A DNA stretch of 64,000 nucleotides from Paenibacillus dokdonensis (GTDB lineage: Bacteria > Bacillota > Bacilli > Paenibacillales > Paenibacillaceae), in contig NZ_STGQ01000003.1 in assembly GCF_004916975.1 (NCBI RefSeq), positions 62,001 through 126,000 on the forward strand, read 5' to 3'. Position 1 is the first letter of the stretch. Each line of letters begins with the position of its first letter. Made by a program: the position numbers and the translations under genes. This document shows, in pieces, positions 53,860 through 62,655 of this stretch. The notes beneath the pieces are model-generated. The model was given only the letters and a program-made list of their open reading frames with translations. It had not been told where the DNA came from and did not search any database.

Positions 53860-53892
53860 AAAAGGGACGGCTCAATAAGAGCTGTCCCTTTT
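53860..53892. terminator. bidirectional terminator
   Basis: AAAAGGGACGGCTC/GAGCTGTCCCTTTT stem with one G-T pair, between the YutG-like gene (+) and the MBL gene (-). Confidence 0.9.
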
Positions 53893-53910
53893 TATAGCGT
53901 ACATATTCGC

Positions 53911-54894
53911 TCACATCATCTTGTATTGAATCATGTCGTCCTCATTGTGAAATGCTGCGATTCGTCCTCTGCGCTCCAGCTCCCTTGTATGGGCGAGGGT
54001 CTCGCACATGGCAAACCGCATCTGGTGGATACCCAGCTTGCTGCTGAAGAGCGAGACGCATAGCTCATAGCCTGATGCCGGAGCTGAACCGAGCAGCTGC
54101 TCCATCTTCACCAGCCGCTCTTCATGATGGAGCAGCAGCGCCTCAAGCCGATCCTCAAAATGCCGGAAAGGGTTCCGGTGCCCCGGATATGCGGTGCTGA
54201 CCTCCAGATTCTTCAGCTTTAGCAGTCCCATCAAAAAGGATTGCAGCGGCTCCGGATCACTGCCCGGCATCAGGCTAACGTTCGGCGAAATCTGCGGGAG
54301 GACGGCGTCACCGCATAGAATATCGCCGCTCTCTTCATGGTAAAAGGATAGATGCCCCGGCGCATGCCCAGCAGTTTGAACCGGCAACCAGTCCCTTCCG
54401 CCCATTGTGAACAGCTGTTCGGACGGAATAAAAGATACTTCCGGAAGCGGTGTGATCTGCGGCATAAAACTGTTCATATGTACTTCAAGCTGATCCGTCC
54501 AATCCGCGGGCATTCCCTGTCTGCGGAACAAATCAAGTAAATCCGAGTTCATCGTGGATTGTGGTCCCCACATCCGTTGTGTTTCCTGAAAAGATCGCTC
54601 CGACATCCATACCTTGCAGCCTGTCTGCTGCTGAATCCAGCCTGAACAGCCCAAATGATCCGGATGGTGATGAGTCAGGACAACAGCCTCTATATCACTG
54701 AGGGCGATACCAAGCTCCCGAAAAGCCTGGTTCCACTCCTCCTCATTCTCCGGCGTATGGGGCCCTGGATCGATAATGGTCAATCCTTCCGGTCCGCGCA
54801 GAACATAGCTGTTCACCCAGCGAAGCGGGAAGGACATGGATATTTTCACTTGAATGATTCCATTGTGATGATCTGTTATTTCCGGCATGTTCAC
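53911..54894 (-). CDS. metallo-beta-lactamase-fold hydrolase
   Basis: A 327-residue protein. Metal motif THHHPDHLG (about residues 73-81), GHAPGHLSFY, GDAVLPQIS and late GHRNPF. It has a C-terminal winged-helix extension (HQMRFAMCETLAHTREL...) typical of the YflN/LACTB2-like group. Substrate unknown; glyoxalase or lactonase activity is possible. The start is GTG 54894 with GAGG 9 bases upstream, 16 bases after the methyltransferase stop, so the two are an operon. Confidence 0.85.
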   Translation of the reverse strand: MNMPEITDHHNGIIQVKISMSFPLRWVNSYVLRGPEGLTIIDPGPHTPENEEEWNQAFRELGIALSDIEAVVLTHHHPDHLGCSGWIQQQTGCKVWMSERSFQETQRMWGPQSTMNSDLLDLFRRQGMPADWTDQLEVHMNSFMPQITPLPEVSFIPSEQLFTMGGRDWLPVQTAGHAPGHLSFYHEESGDILCGDAVLPQISPNVSLMPGSDPEPLQSFLMGLLKLKNLEVSTAYPGHRNPFRHFEDRLEALLLHHEERLVKMEQLLGSAPASGYELCVSLFSSKLGIHQMRFAMCETLAHTRELERRGRIAAFHNEDDMIQYKMM

Positions 54895-54910
54895 GTCACT
54901 AAACCTCTTT

Positions 54911-55669
54911 TCACATCTCTTGCGGATGAGGGCGATGGCCCACGAAAATCATCCGTTCTGAAGATTCCTCCAGGTAGTTTTCATCCTCGTCGTATCCTCC
55001 ATGAACCTCATCAATGACGAGTCTTGACGCTGCAAGCATCTGTTTCATTTGCTCCAACGTATATAGCTTTACCCGTTCATGGTAGTGGCGTTCTTCGCCA
55101 TCACCATCCTGCGGAATGATCGTGATATCCTTTTTCACAAAGTTATCCTCGATCTTCCGTTTTTCTGCAATCCGCTGGCCATCCGTTTCGCGTTCGGATT
55201 CCGGCACCAGATGGGACCGAACATGGGGCGAGTTCATAAAATCGATGATGAAACAGCCACCGGGCTTTAGCATTCTGTAAATTTCCTGTAGTACTTTCAT
55301 CTGCTCCTCATCCTCACGGAAATAACCGAAGGACGTAAACAAATTCAGCACGGCATCAAAATCCCCATCTAGCGGAAGCTCCCGCATATCGGCTTGATGC
55401 CATTCCACACGCTGCTCCGGGTCCATCTTCCTCGCCTCCCGCAGCAGCACTCCTGACAGGTCCACACCACTCACGCGGTAGCCCGCATCTGCCAGTGCCA
55501 GCGAATGACGGCCGGTGCCGCAGCATAAATCAAGCACCCGGGCGTCCTGCGGCAGATCCAGCCAAGAAATCATTTTTTTGACCTCCCGCACAGCCCCCGC
55601 CGCATCTCTGTGTTTATATACAAGCAAATAATCTTCTCCAAAGCTTTTTTCATACCAGTCTTTGATCAT
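54911..55669 (-). CDS. class I SAM-dependent methyltransferase
   Basis: A 252-residue cytosolic protein. Motif I VLDLCCGTGRHSLAL (about residues 45-59), acidic loop VSGVDLS, WHQADMRELP, NLFTSFGYF and MLKPGGCF. The C-terminal domain ends SERMIFVGHRP. Substrate unknown. GGAGGG is at ideal spacing before the ATG. It is co-transcribed with the MBL hydrolase downstream. Confidence 0.88.
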   Translation of the reverse strand: MIKDWYEKSFGEDYLLVYKHRDAAGAVREVKKMISWLDLPQDARVLDLCCGTGRHSLALADAGYRVSGVDLSGVLLREARKMDPEQRVEWHQADMRELPLDGDFDAVLNLFTSFGYFREDEEQMKVLQEIYRMLKPGGCFIIDFMNSPHVRSHLVPESERETDGQRIAEKRKIEDNFVKKDITIIPQDGDGEERHYHERVKLYTLEQMKQMLAASRLVIDEVHGGYDEDENYLEESSERMIFVGHRPHPQEM

Positions 55670-55758
55670 GATGTCCCTCCGAATATGGTGTCATTTTATA
55701 ATTACAGTAAAATGCAACAGCATGAACCATATTCTGCCCATCGATGTTTAAAAGAACT

Positions 55759-56292
55759 TCATTTCGTTTCATAATCCTGAATCAAAATGGAATAGAGATA
55801 TGAATCAACAAATCCGCCCTTGTTGGAAAGGAGATGCTCGCGCAGATGACCCTCTTTCTGCATGCCGAGCTTCTGCATCACACGCTCCGAGCCTGTATTT
55901 TCCGGACGGCAGGTCGCATAAATCCGGTGCATATCCAGCTGCCTGAAGCCCAGTTCGAGCATGGCTGCCGCACTTTCGAAAGCATATCCCCGGCCCCAAT
56001 GATCCGGGTGGAAGCAGTAGCCGACTTCTCCGTTAAAGCCGTTCTTATACAGGCCGACGCCGCCGATCATCTCGCCGCTGTCTTTCAGCGTAACCGCAAA
56101 CTCATATCCTGTGCGCGGCTCTTGTTGCTGCATTGCCAGCATCGCTTCGATATGCTCCTGTGTCTCTTCCGGCGAATTGGGACCCCACAGCGTATATGTC
56201 GTCACGAGCGGATTCGAAGCATATCGATGCACGCCGGCATAGTCATCCTGATGATATTCACGAATGATAAGTCGATCTGTTTCCATGATCAT
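55759..56292 (-). CDS. GNAT-family N-acetyltransferase (RimJ/RimL type)
   Basis: A 177-residue acetyltransferase: ETDRLIIREY start, GEVGYCFHPDHWGRGYA (acetyl-CoA loop GRGYA), IYATCRPENTGSERVMQKLGM and REHLLSNKGGFVDSYLYSIL. The RimJ/RimL branch acetylates N-termini or small amines. GGAGGG is 6 bases before the ATG. Target unknown. Single gene, divergent from a lipoprotein gene. Confidence 0.9.
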   Translation of the reverse strand: MIMETDRLIIREYHQDDYAGVHRYASNPLVTTYTLWGPNSPEETQEHIEAMLAMQQQEPRTGYEFAVTLKDSGEMIGGVGLYKNGFNGEVGYCFHPDHWGRGYAFESAAAMLELGFRQLDMHRIYATCRPENTGSERVMQKLGMQKEGHLREHLLSNKGGFVDSYLYSILIQDYETK

Positions 56293-56451
56293 GACGATCC
56301 CTCCATTTTTACGGACCTATTGCTTCCAGATTAAAGCAAGATCGGTTCCTTGCCAAGTGGAGTCGCGGACAATGGTCACCGGAACCGTGTAACAAATGGA
56401 TGCTGCAAAGCGTTCTATATGTTAGAAATCAAGCCTGCGGAGGGATCCTAT

Positions 56452-56994
56452 ATTAAAAAGAAGAGTACGTACATGCTTTTGCTTCTGTTTCTTTTGGTTG
56501 TCACCGGCTGCCAGAACCGCAATACGATGAATGGACCCCTGTATAAAGGACGGCCCTTAACCATAGGCGTGATCGGCGATGAGCCCGTCGTAAGGGAATC
56601 AAACATTACTTTCAAGCCACTCACACTGGAGGAGCTGGAAAAGAATCCGGCGAAGCTTTCATCGCAATTTGATGCCGTCTTCATTACCAAGGATTATTTC
56701 CGCGAAGCCTCTGAACCACAATACACGAAAGTTTACAAAACGGCCGCTATCCCCTTCATCTTTATCAAGCTGGATAAACTGCTCACCGCATATACAGTTG
56801 AGCAGTTATCCTATGATGACGTTCCGGATGCTTTTAACCTTATGTTCGCATCCGCCGTCTATCAAGCTCCTGGCGCAGATGAACCGAAACTGTGGGGATT
56901 CGGCCTGTACAACGATGTGGAAAACGAAACGAATGTCAAAACCACATACTCCACCATTTTTAGTTCAATTGAATCTAAGCGCATTGGGAAATGA
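56452..56994 (+). CDS. lipoprotein of unknown function, apparent ATT start
   Basis: A 180-residue lipoprotein: a lysine-rich start, hydrophobic MLLLLFLLVVTG and lipobox VTGC, then a hydrophilic domain (YKGRPLTIGVIGDEPVV; SSQFDAVFITKDYF) with no recognised motif. GGAGGG stands 7 bases before ATT 56452, at perfect spacing, and the residues that follow make an ideal signal peptide start (KKKSTY). No ATG, GTG or TTG sits there; the next ATG is ten codons in and has no ribosome site or charged n-region. The longer frame from 56350 puts 34 odd residues in front. So initiation at ATT, or a mutated start, is likely. Confidence 0.65.
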   Translation: MKKKSTYMLLLLFLLVVTGCQNRNTMNGPLYKGRPLTIGVIGDEPVVRESNITFKPLTLEELEKNPAKLSSQFDAVFITKDYFREASEPQYTKVYKTAAIPFIFIKLDKLLTAYTVEQLSYDDVPDAFNLMFASAVYQAPGADEPKLWGFGLYNDVENETNVKTTYSTIFSSIESKRIGK

Positions 56995-56999
56995 AATCA

Positions 57000-57030
57000 A
57001 AAACGCCCGGAAAACGAATCCGGGCGTTTT
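57000..57030. terminator. bidirectional terminator
   Basis: AAAACGCCCGGA/TCCGGGCGTTTT, 7-base loop, between the lipoprotein gene (+) and the MFS gene (-). Confidence 0.92.
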
Positions 57031-57069
57031 TGTCATGGATAAATCATGACAGTATTTCCATTTGTTAAC

Positions 57070-58299
57070 TTACCCTTGACTGCTGGCAGCCTCAAGCTTT
57101 TGCTTACTGCGGCCGGTCATCCTTCTTCCCCATGAAACGGACAAAATCAGGCTCAGTACCAGAATGATAGCCCCGAAGGAATAAGGCAAGTTCACATGAA
57201 CATCGAATAGAATACCTGCGAGCGCAGGACCAAAAATATTACCAAGACTCATATAGGCATTATTCATCCCCATGACAAAGCCCTGCTCCTCGTTTCCAGC
57301 CATTTTGGATAAAACCGTATTGATCGCTGGTCTCATAATGGAAGTGAAGGTGAAGAAAATCAGGATCAGCAGCAAATTGTACCAGAAGTTGCCCGAGAGC
57401 AGCATCAATACCATAGTAATGGCCGAGATCAGGAAAGAAACATTAATCAGCTTGTTCTCACCGAAACGATGAAGCAGCTTATTGATAAACGCTCCTTGAA
57501 TGACAACGCCCACAAGCGCTCCAACCGTAATCATGATAGAAATTTCCTTGGTTGTGTATGCATACTTGTTGTCGACGTACAGGCTGAATACTGCTTCAAA
57601 ATTGACAAGGCCAAAGGTCAGGGTAAACACAAGAATCAGATAGATAAAATAAGGTGCTTTAACGGAAGTGATCAGCTGCTTGACGATGCTTTCCCGCTTT
57701 TGCTGTGATTGTCTTGCCGCCTGCAGGCGCTCTTCGGACAAGGTTTCTTTCAGCATAAAAAAGGATAGAATGGTGGCAATCGCCGCAATCAGAGCTGAAA
57801 TGTAAAATGGTGCACGAAGTCCAAAATCCGCAAGGAATCCGCCAATGCCCGGCCCGATAACAAATCCAAGCGACATTGCGGCCCCCAGCATGCCGAGACC
57901 TTTACCGCGTGTATCTTCCGTTGTGCTGTCAGCTACATAGGCCATCATTGCCGGAACCATCATGGCTGCGCCGATTCCCCCGAGGAAGCGGGATATGTAC
58001 AGCATCCACATCACATTTGCGATGGCAAATAAAAATTGAGAGAGCGTGAACAGCAAGAGTCCTAGAACAATCATCCGTTTGCGGCCGTACTTATCCGACC
58101 ATTCACCCGCAAGCGGAGAAAACAGAAACTGTGTCAGGCCAGAGGCTGCAATCAGATAACCTGCCGCTGTGCCTCCTGCGTTAAAATCTTCAAGCAGCTT
58201 GGGCAGAATTGGAATGACGAGTCCGATGCCCAGCATGGCTATAAACATATTGACCATTAATACAATAAGAGATTTGTTTGGTTTTGTGCTTGATGACAT
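57070..58299 (-). CDS. MFS multidrug efflux transporter, DHA1 family (NorA/TetA-like)
   Basis: A 409-residue membrane protein with 12 helices. The loop 2-3 motif GEWSDKYGRKR and the helix-5 antiporter motif GMLGAAMSLGFVIGPGIGG mark a 12-helix drug/proton antiporter. It lies 20 bases downstream of the TetR gene on the same strand, so they form a repressor-pump operon. Substrate unknown. Confidence 0.9.
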   Translation of the reverse strand: MSSSTKPNKSLIVLMVNMFIAMLGIGLVIPILPKLLEDFNAGGTAAGYLIAASGLTQFLFSPLAGEWSDKYGRKRMIVLGLLLFTLSQFLFAIANVMWMLYISRFLGGIGAAMMVPAMMAYVADSTTEDTRGKGLGMLGAAMSLGFVIGPGIGGFLADFGLRAPFYISALIAAIATILSFFMLKETLSEERLQAARQSQQKRESIVKQLITSVKAPYFIYLILVFTLTFGLVNFEAVFSLYVDNKYAYTTKEISIMITVGALVGVVIQGAFINKLLHRFGENKLINVSFLISAITMVLMLLSGNFWYNLLLILIFFTFTSIMRPAINTVLSKMAGNEEQGFVMGMNNAYMSLGNIFGPALAGILFDVHVNLPYSFGAIILVLSLILSVSWGRRMTGRSKQKLEAASSQG

Positions 58300-58319
58300 G
58301 AATCGATAGTTCTCCTTTT

Positions 58320-59216
58320 CTAAGCTAGATAGCTCTTGATCTTCGGAAGTGCGGCCAATCGGCCGGCAAGCTCCGACAGTTCCTGGATCAAAAGCAAATT
58401 ATGGAGCATCCCCTGTACAATAATTCTTCGTGGTGATTGGCTTTTCAGCTCATTATCCAGCATCAGAATCGAGTCACGGACATCCTGCTCCTCTTTCCCT
58501 GATTTCCCCAGCAAATCCGCGCTGCGGTACATCCGGCATATGAGTCCTTCCACACTGTCCGTCTCAGGCTCCGGCATTTCGGATCTCAGATATTCGGGAT
58601 AGTTATGCTCGCCGAGAATCGGTTTTACGCCATCTTCCTTCATCAACCCATCCGCCATATAATCCAGCAGCTTTAAAATATAAAGGGACAGCTCGCTCAC
58701 CCCGATCGCCACATTTTCCAGGATCATCAGTACACTGTACTGCTCCAGCAGTGAAAACATGGAGAATACCAAATCCACTGCAAAGGGTTCAATGCGCGGA
58801 CCATAGACCGTTTTGAACATCTGCTCGAAATGGCGGATCATCCTGCCCCGCAAGGCCCCCGATGCCTTGAGAACTTCCTCCGTGTATGAATTCGGGTTTT
58901 CCGTGATCAGCATCCGGATCAAATCGCGGTGAGCCAGAGAGTCCTGAAGCTGAAGCTCAATCTGATGCCTCAGACTGTCTGCCGAATTTACATCCCCTTG
59001 TTTCATCATGGCCTGCAGTTTGACATAGAGCCGGTCATTAATCATATGGAAAATAGACAGCAGCAGCTGATCCTTGGATTTATAGTGCTGGTACAGCGTT
59101 GCTTTGGACATACCGCAACCCTCGGCGATATCCTGCATGGTGGAACCGTTAAAGCCCTTGCGGGAGAAAACATGGATGGCTGCATCCATAATTTCCTGTT
59201 TACGGTCATTGGACAT
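58320..59216 (-). CDS. TetR/AcrR-family repressor of the MFS pump
   Basis: A 298-residue regulator. The TetR helix-turn-helix is near the N-terminus (IAEGCGMSKATLYQHYKSKDQ, about residues 28-48), followed by a long helical ligand domain with an extra C-terminal segment. In size and layout it resembles the other TetR protein in this window (18947-19819). First gene of the pump operon; a palindrome at the promoter suggests autorepression. Confidence 0.88.
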   Translation of the reverse strand: MSNDRKQEIMDAAIHVFSRKGFNGSTMQDIAEGCGMSKATLYQHYKSKDQLLLSIFHMINDRLYVKLQAMMKQGDVNSADSLRHQIELQLQDSLAHRDLIRMLITENPNSYTEEVLKASGALRGRMIRHFEQMFKTVYGPRIEPFAVDLVFSMFSLLEQYSVLMILENVAIGVSELSLYILKLLDYMADGLMKEDGVKPILGEHNYPEYLRSEMPEPETDSVEGLICRMYRSADLLGKSGKEEQDVRDSILMLDNELKSQSPRRIIVQGMLHNLLLIQELSELAGRLAALPKIKSYLA

Positions 59217-59277
59217 GGCGCTTATTCACTTCCTCTTGGAATTTCACTACCCTTAAAAACTACACGGTTTTGCAACT

Positions 59278-59326
59278 AAACTATATAGTTTTACCGAATT
59301 ATAACTTGCAGTACCCTCCTCGTCAA
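59278..59326 (-). promoter_or_regulatory. TetR-MFS promoter with palindromic operator
   Basis: TTGACG (59326-59321), 17-base spacer, TATAAT (59303-59298), then the perfect palindrome AAACTATATAGTTT (59291-59278) over the expected transcription start. Confidence 0.75.
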
Positions 59327-59489
59327 GAAAAAATGAACATTCGACAGCTTTGCTGGACAACCCGTTTTTTGACGAAATATTAAAGAAAATAAAGTGATAG
59401 CGGTCTCATATTATGACAAACGTTTTCATAGACAAGTGATATATTGATATTGCACTTATGAATAGGTGTATAAATTGGAGGGATTAAAC

Positions 59490-59654
59490 ATGGAAAATTT
59501 CGAAAACGAACTGCAGTTGTCTGAGGAAGAGGCTCAAGAATCTCAAATCGAAGACATTGAGGAAAGCGAAGACGAGGAAGACGAAGAAGCTGAAGAAGCT
59601 GAGGCTGAATCCGAAGAAGAAGATTCAGAGGAAGACGAAGATTCCGAGCAATAA
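59490..59654 (+). CDS. very acidic 54-residue protein
   Basis: Not recognised. ATG 59490 follows GGAGGG at good spacing. Of 54 residues, 32 are Glu or Asp and there is no Lys, Arg, His, Cys or Trp. The first 20 residues (MENFENELQLSEEEAQESQI) are mixed; the rest is nearly pure acidic with Ser and Ala. Likely disordered. It could be a charge-buffering, RNA-polymerase-delta-like or metal-binding protein; no evidence decides. Own terminator follows. Divergent from the TetR-MFS operon. Confidence 0.75.
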   Translation: MENFENELQLSEEEAQESQIEDIEESEDEEDEEAEEAEAESEEEDSEEDEDSEQ

Positions 59655-59699
59655 TGGTTCCAAATCCCTTCTCCCAGAACTACAGACTTTTACAAACCC

Positions 59700-59723
59700 A
59701 ACCTGTTCAGTCATGAACAGGTT
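59700..59723 (+). terminator. terminator of the acidic protein gene
   Basis: AACCTGTTCA/TGAACAGGTT with 4-base loop, followed by T. Confidence 0.88.
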
Positions 59724-59757
59724 TTTCACTGTTTATGCGGCATAGATCTTAGAAAAC

Positions 59758-59796
59758 AAACAGGCGCTTGACCCGTTAAGGAGTCAAACGCCTGTT
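59758..59796 (-). terminator. terminator of ppaC
   Basis: AACAGGCG.TTGAC/GTCAA.CGCCTGTT with one mismatch, followed on the minus strand by TGTTTTC. Confidence 0.82.
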
Positions 59797-59813
59797 CTAT
59801 ATTCAATCGTATA

Positions 59814-60743
59814 TTATTTGCTCAGTGTTTCAGTCAGAACAGGTACAATTTGCGATTTGCGGGAAACAACGCCTTTGAGCACGGCTTTGTTGTTTTCCAG
59901 CTTCACCTGATATGCAGTCTCTACGGAAGAAGCGGCATTACCAAGAGCCAAGGCTACCGAATCGTTGTTCAGGATGTCCGTTACGACGAACACGAACAGA
60001 TCCAGACCTTTTTGACTGATGATGTTATTCAGAGCGTCTTCCAGCTCCGTTTGGCGGTTCAGTACATCATTTACGTCCACCGCGTTGACTTGGGCGATTT
60101 CTACTTTGTGGCTGCCCATTTGGAATTCCTTGGCATCCAGTGAAATAAGCTCGGCTACCGTTTTGCTGCTTACGTCTGCACCTGCTTTCAGCATTTCAAG
60201 ACCGTAAGTCTCCAGGTTTACACCGGCGATATCAGCCAGCTCGCGTGCAGCAGCTACGTCTTCGTCTGTGCAGGTTGGGGATTTGAGAAGAAGCGTATCC
60301 GAGACAATGGCGGATACCATCAGTCCAGCGATTTCCTTCGGAACGGCAACATTCTTTTCTTTGAACAGCTTATTCAAGATGGTAGCTGTGCAGCCGACAG
60401 GCTCAGCGCGATAGTAGAGTGGGTGTGCAGTCTCAAAATTCGCGATGCGGTGATGGTCAATAACCTCCGTGACACGAACTTGATCGATGTCATCAGCGCT
60501 TTGCTGGCGCTCGTTATGGTCAACGAGAATCACTTCACTGGCTTCGCCTGCCACTTTCTCAACAAGACGGGGAGCATCAACCTTGAAGGTATCCAGCGCG
60601 TATTGAGTTTCACCGTTTACATTGCCCAGACGGACGGCTTCCGCCTCCAATCCGAGCTGATTTTTCAAATAGGAGTATACGATAGCTGATGTAATTGTGT
60701 CCGTATCCGGATTTTTATGCCCGAAAATCAAAGTTTTAGCCAT
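59814..60743 (-). CDS. ppaC: manganese-dependent inorganic pyrophosphatase
   Basis: A 309-residue family-II pyrophosphatase (DHH fold): GHKNPDTDTITSAI, VILVDHNERQQS, EVIDHHRIANF, and the C-terminal DHHA2 domain with the substrate-binding VVSRKSQIVP (RKxQ). It hydrolyses PPi to drive biosynthesis. AAGGAG precedes the ATG. Promoter TTGGAA-N17-TATAAT lies upstream; a terminator follows, so it is monocistronic. Confidence 0.96.
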   Translation of the reverse strand: MAKTLIFGHKNPDTDTITSAIVYSYLKNQLGLEAEAVRLGNVNGETQYALDTFKVDAPRLVEKVAGEASEVILVDHNERQQSADDIDQVRVTEVIDHHRIANFETAHPLYYRAEPVGCTATILNKLFKEKNVAVPKEIAGLMVSAIVSDTLLLKSPTCTDEDVAAARELADIAGVNLETYGLEMLKAGADVSSKTVAELISLDAKEFQMGSHKVEIAQVNAVDVNDVLNRQTELEDALNNIISQKGLDLFVFVVTDILNNDSVALALGNAASSVETAYQVKLENNKAVLKGVVSRKSQIVPVLTETLSK

Positions 60744-60810
60744 GAGTATTCATTGCTCCTTATCCATTTATAAAGTACAGACATTCCAGAAATGTCTTGG
60801 TCTACATTCG

Positions 60811-60839
60811 ATTATAGCGGTAATTCACTAATATTCCAA
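60811..60839 (-). promoter_or_regulatory. ppaC promoter
   Basis: TTGGAA (60839-60834), 17-base spacer, TATAAT (60816-60811). Confidence 0.75.
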
Positions 60840-60872
60840 TTCCTTTACAGAGATTTATTTACAAATATCTGA

Positions 60873-61217
60873 TCAGGCCTCATGGATCGTTTTTCTCGGA
60901 ATCTCGTTCAGAGGCAATCCCTCTTTATAGTAAAGCGATGGCTGCAGCAGAATATAAAAAATATGAGTTCGAGTAAAACCCTGGCTCTGCAGGTGTCCGT
61001 TTATCATTTTAGCAATGGCGTCATGCTTCTCCTGCTCTCTCGGAAACATGAAAATCTCAACGGACTGCGGACTGTTTGTGATTTTTTCCACATGCAAGAG
61101 CTCAATTTTTACGATTTCCTGCGGAATGTTGGCGATGGCTGCCATATCCTCAACAATCGCGGGTGCGACAGTTTCCACCACGTTTTTTTCAAATCCTGTA
61201 AATCTGACAAAAGGCAA
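60873..61217 (-). CDS. DUF1904-family protein
   Basis: A 114-residue small cytosolic protein resembling the tautomerase-like DUF1904 family (PFVRFTGFEKNVV start; ELLHVEKI; FMFPREQEKHDAIAKMI). The mature protein would begin with Pro after Met removal, as in 4-oxalocrotonate tautomerases, but activity is unproven. The start is TTG 61217 with AAGAAGGG 7 bases upstream. Single gene. Confidence 0.8.
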   Translation of the reverse strand: MPFVRFTGFEKNVVETVAPAIVEDMAAIANIPQEIVKIELLHVEKITNSPQSVEIFMFPREQEKHDAIAKMINGHLQSQGFTRTHIFYILLQPSLYYKEGLPLNEIPRKTIHEA

Positions 61218-61287
61218 AGCTGTTCCCTTCTTTCCTGAGTTGGTGTTTCAGCAGTACTGGTATTATATACCCTACCACAAAAACACA

Positions 61288-61319
61288 GGAGGAGTCACCT
61301 CGCGCAAAGGAACTCCTCC
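61288..61319 (-). terminator. terminator of gpmA
   Basis: GGAGGAGT/ACTCCTCC stem, 16-base loop, then TGTGTTTTTG on the minus strand. Confidence 0.78.
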
Positions 61320-61330
61320 ATGAATGTTAG

Positions 61331-62080
61331 TTACTCCATAATTTTCGACGGGTTGGCAACCACATCGATCTTTTCCTGCACCCGTTCCTCGTCCCCAAGA
61401 AAATGGCGGTTCAGCGGCTTCAGGTTCTCGTCCAGCTCATACAGAATCGGGACGGCGGTCGGAATGTTCAAATCCAGAATATCTTCATCGCTGATATTCT
61501 CAAGCACCTTCATCAGTGCGCGGAGGCTGTTGCCATGCGCTACAACCAGCACCTTTTTGCCTGCCTTGATCTGGGGTACAATCTCCGCCTCCCAATATGG
61601 AACGACCCTTGCGATGGTGTCCTTGAGGCTTTCACCCAGCGGAATCTCCTGCTCGGTCAACCGGCCGTATCGTTTGTCCTTTTGCGGATACCGGTCATCC
61701 TCGGCAGTAATTTGCAATGGCGGTACATCATAGCTTCTGCGCCATAACTGAACCTGTTCAGCCCCATATTTTTCGGCCGTTTCCTGCTTATTCAGCCCTT
61801 GAAGCGCGCCGTAGTGGCGCTCATTCAGCTTCCAGCTTTTATGAATGGGAATCCAGAGAAGATCATTGACGTCGAGTATATAGTTCAGCGTCTTGATTGC
61901 CCTTTTCAGGACCGACGTAAACGCAATATCAATCTCGTACGGCACCTTTTTAAGCAGTTCCCCTGCTTTAATTGCTTCTCGGACACCTTTTTCCGTTAAA
62001 TCGACATCTGTCCAGCCTGTAAAACGGTTTTCCTGATTCCATATGCTTTCGCCATGTCTTACCAGCACTACTTTAAACAT
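61331..62080 (-). CDS. gpmA: 2,3-bisphosphoglycerate-dependent phosphoglycerate mutase
   Basis: A 249-residue dPGM, the usual family length. Catalytic LVRHGESIWNQENRFTGWTDVDL (His9; first 20 named as motif), LNERHYGALQGLNK, and VVAHGNSLRAL with the second His. It interconverts 3- and 2-phosphoglycerate. ATG 62080 has AGGAGG 9 bases upstream; an in-frame extension to 62104 overlaps it. Bacillales usually rely on the cofactor-independent GpmI, so this may be a second mutase. Confidence 0.94.
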   Translation of the reverse strand: MFKVVLVRHGESIWNQENRFTGWTDVDLTEKGVREAIKAGELLKKVPYEIDIAFTSVLKRAIKTLNYILDVNDLLWIPIHKSWKLNERHYGALQGLNKQETAEKYGAEQVQLWRRSYDVPPLQITAEDDRYPQKDKRYGRLTEQEIPLGESLKDTIARVVPYWEAEIVPQIKAGKKVLVVAHGNSLRALMKVLENISDEDILDLNIPTAVPILYELDENLKPLNRHFLGDEERVQEKIDVVANPSKIME

Positions 62081-62155
62081 CGATTCATACCTCCTCACTG
62101 CCATGGCGGCGTAAACTGCATGGTCTATTTTTTGCCTATCCTATTTTTTTAACCC

Positions 62156-62527
62156 TTATTCCGTTTTTTGATGCATGCGGGCGACATAATTATCGGTGGT
62201 TAGATAATTCAGCTTCTGGGTCTTTTCGTCGTATTCATAGATCAGGATCATGCCGTAAGTGTCAGAGTTCATGTTGCTGTCAATGACGGCGAAACGACTG
62301 CCGCCAAGATAGACGCCCCCTCCGTTCAGGTCAGTTTTCACATCCATTTGACCGGGAAAGCTCTGCATATTGGTTCCGCTGGTGCGAACATCCAGACTGC
62401 CTCCGGTAATGTAGGTTCCTGTTTGCATCTTCATTGGCGACTGAGCATTCATATTCAGCAAATAAATCACGACAATGATCAATAATCCGTAAAACAACAA
62501 CATGTAAGTGTTATGCTTCTTATCCAC
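62156..62527 (-). CDS. small membrane-anchored protein of unknown function
   Basis: A 123-residue protein with one N-terminal helix (MLLFYGLLIIVVIYLLN, about residues 9-25) and an extracytoplasmic domain rich in Gly and Thr (TGTYITGGSLDVRTSGTN; GGGVYLGGSRFAVID). Not recognised. The start codon is GTG 62527; its ribosome site (AAAGGA) is farther than ideal. It runs between the DinB gene (divergent) and gpmA (same strand). Confidence 0.65.
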   Translation of the reverse strand: MDKKHNTYMLLFYGLLIIVVIYLLNMNAQSPMKMQTGTYITGGSLDVRTSGTNMQSFPGQMDVKTDLNGGGVYLGGSRFAVIDSNMNSDTYGMILIYEYDEKTQKLNYLTTDNYVARMHQKTE

Positions 62528-62655
62528 AACTATATCATCATTCCTTTCAGATAAGATAAAATGAAGTGCGCTTCATATAATGAAGGCGGATTTGCTCCTT
62601 CTGCTGCCATACTGTAAAATTGAATGAAGATTACATATTGTAAGGAGGAAATATT

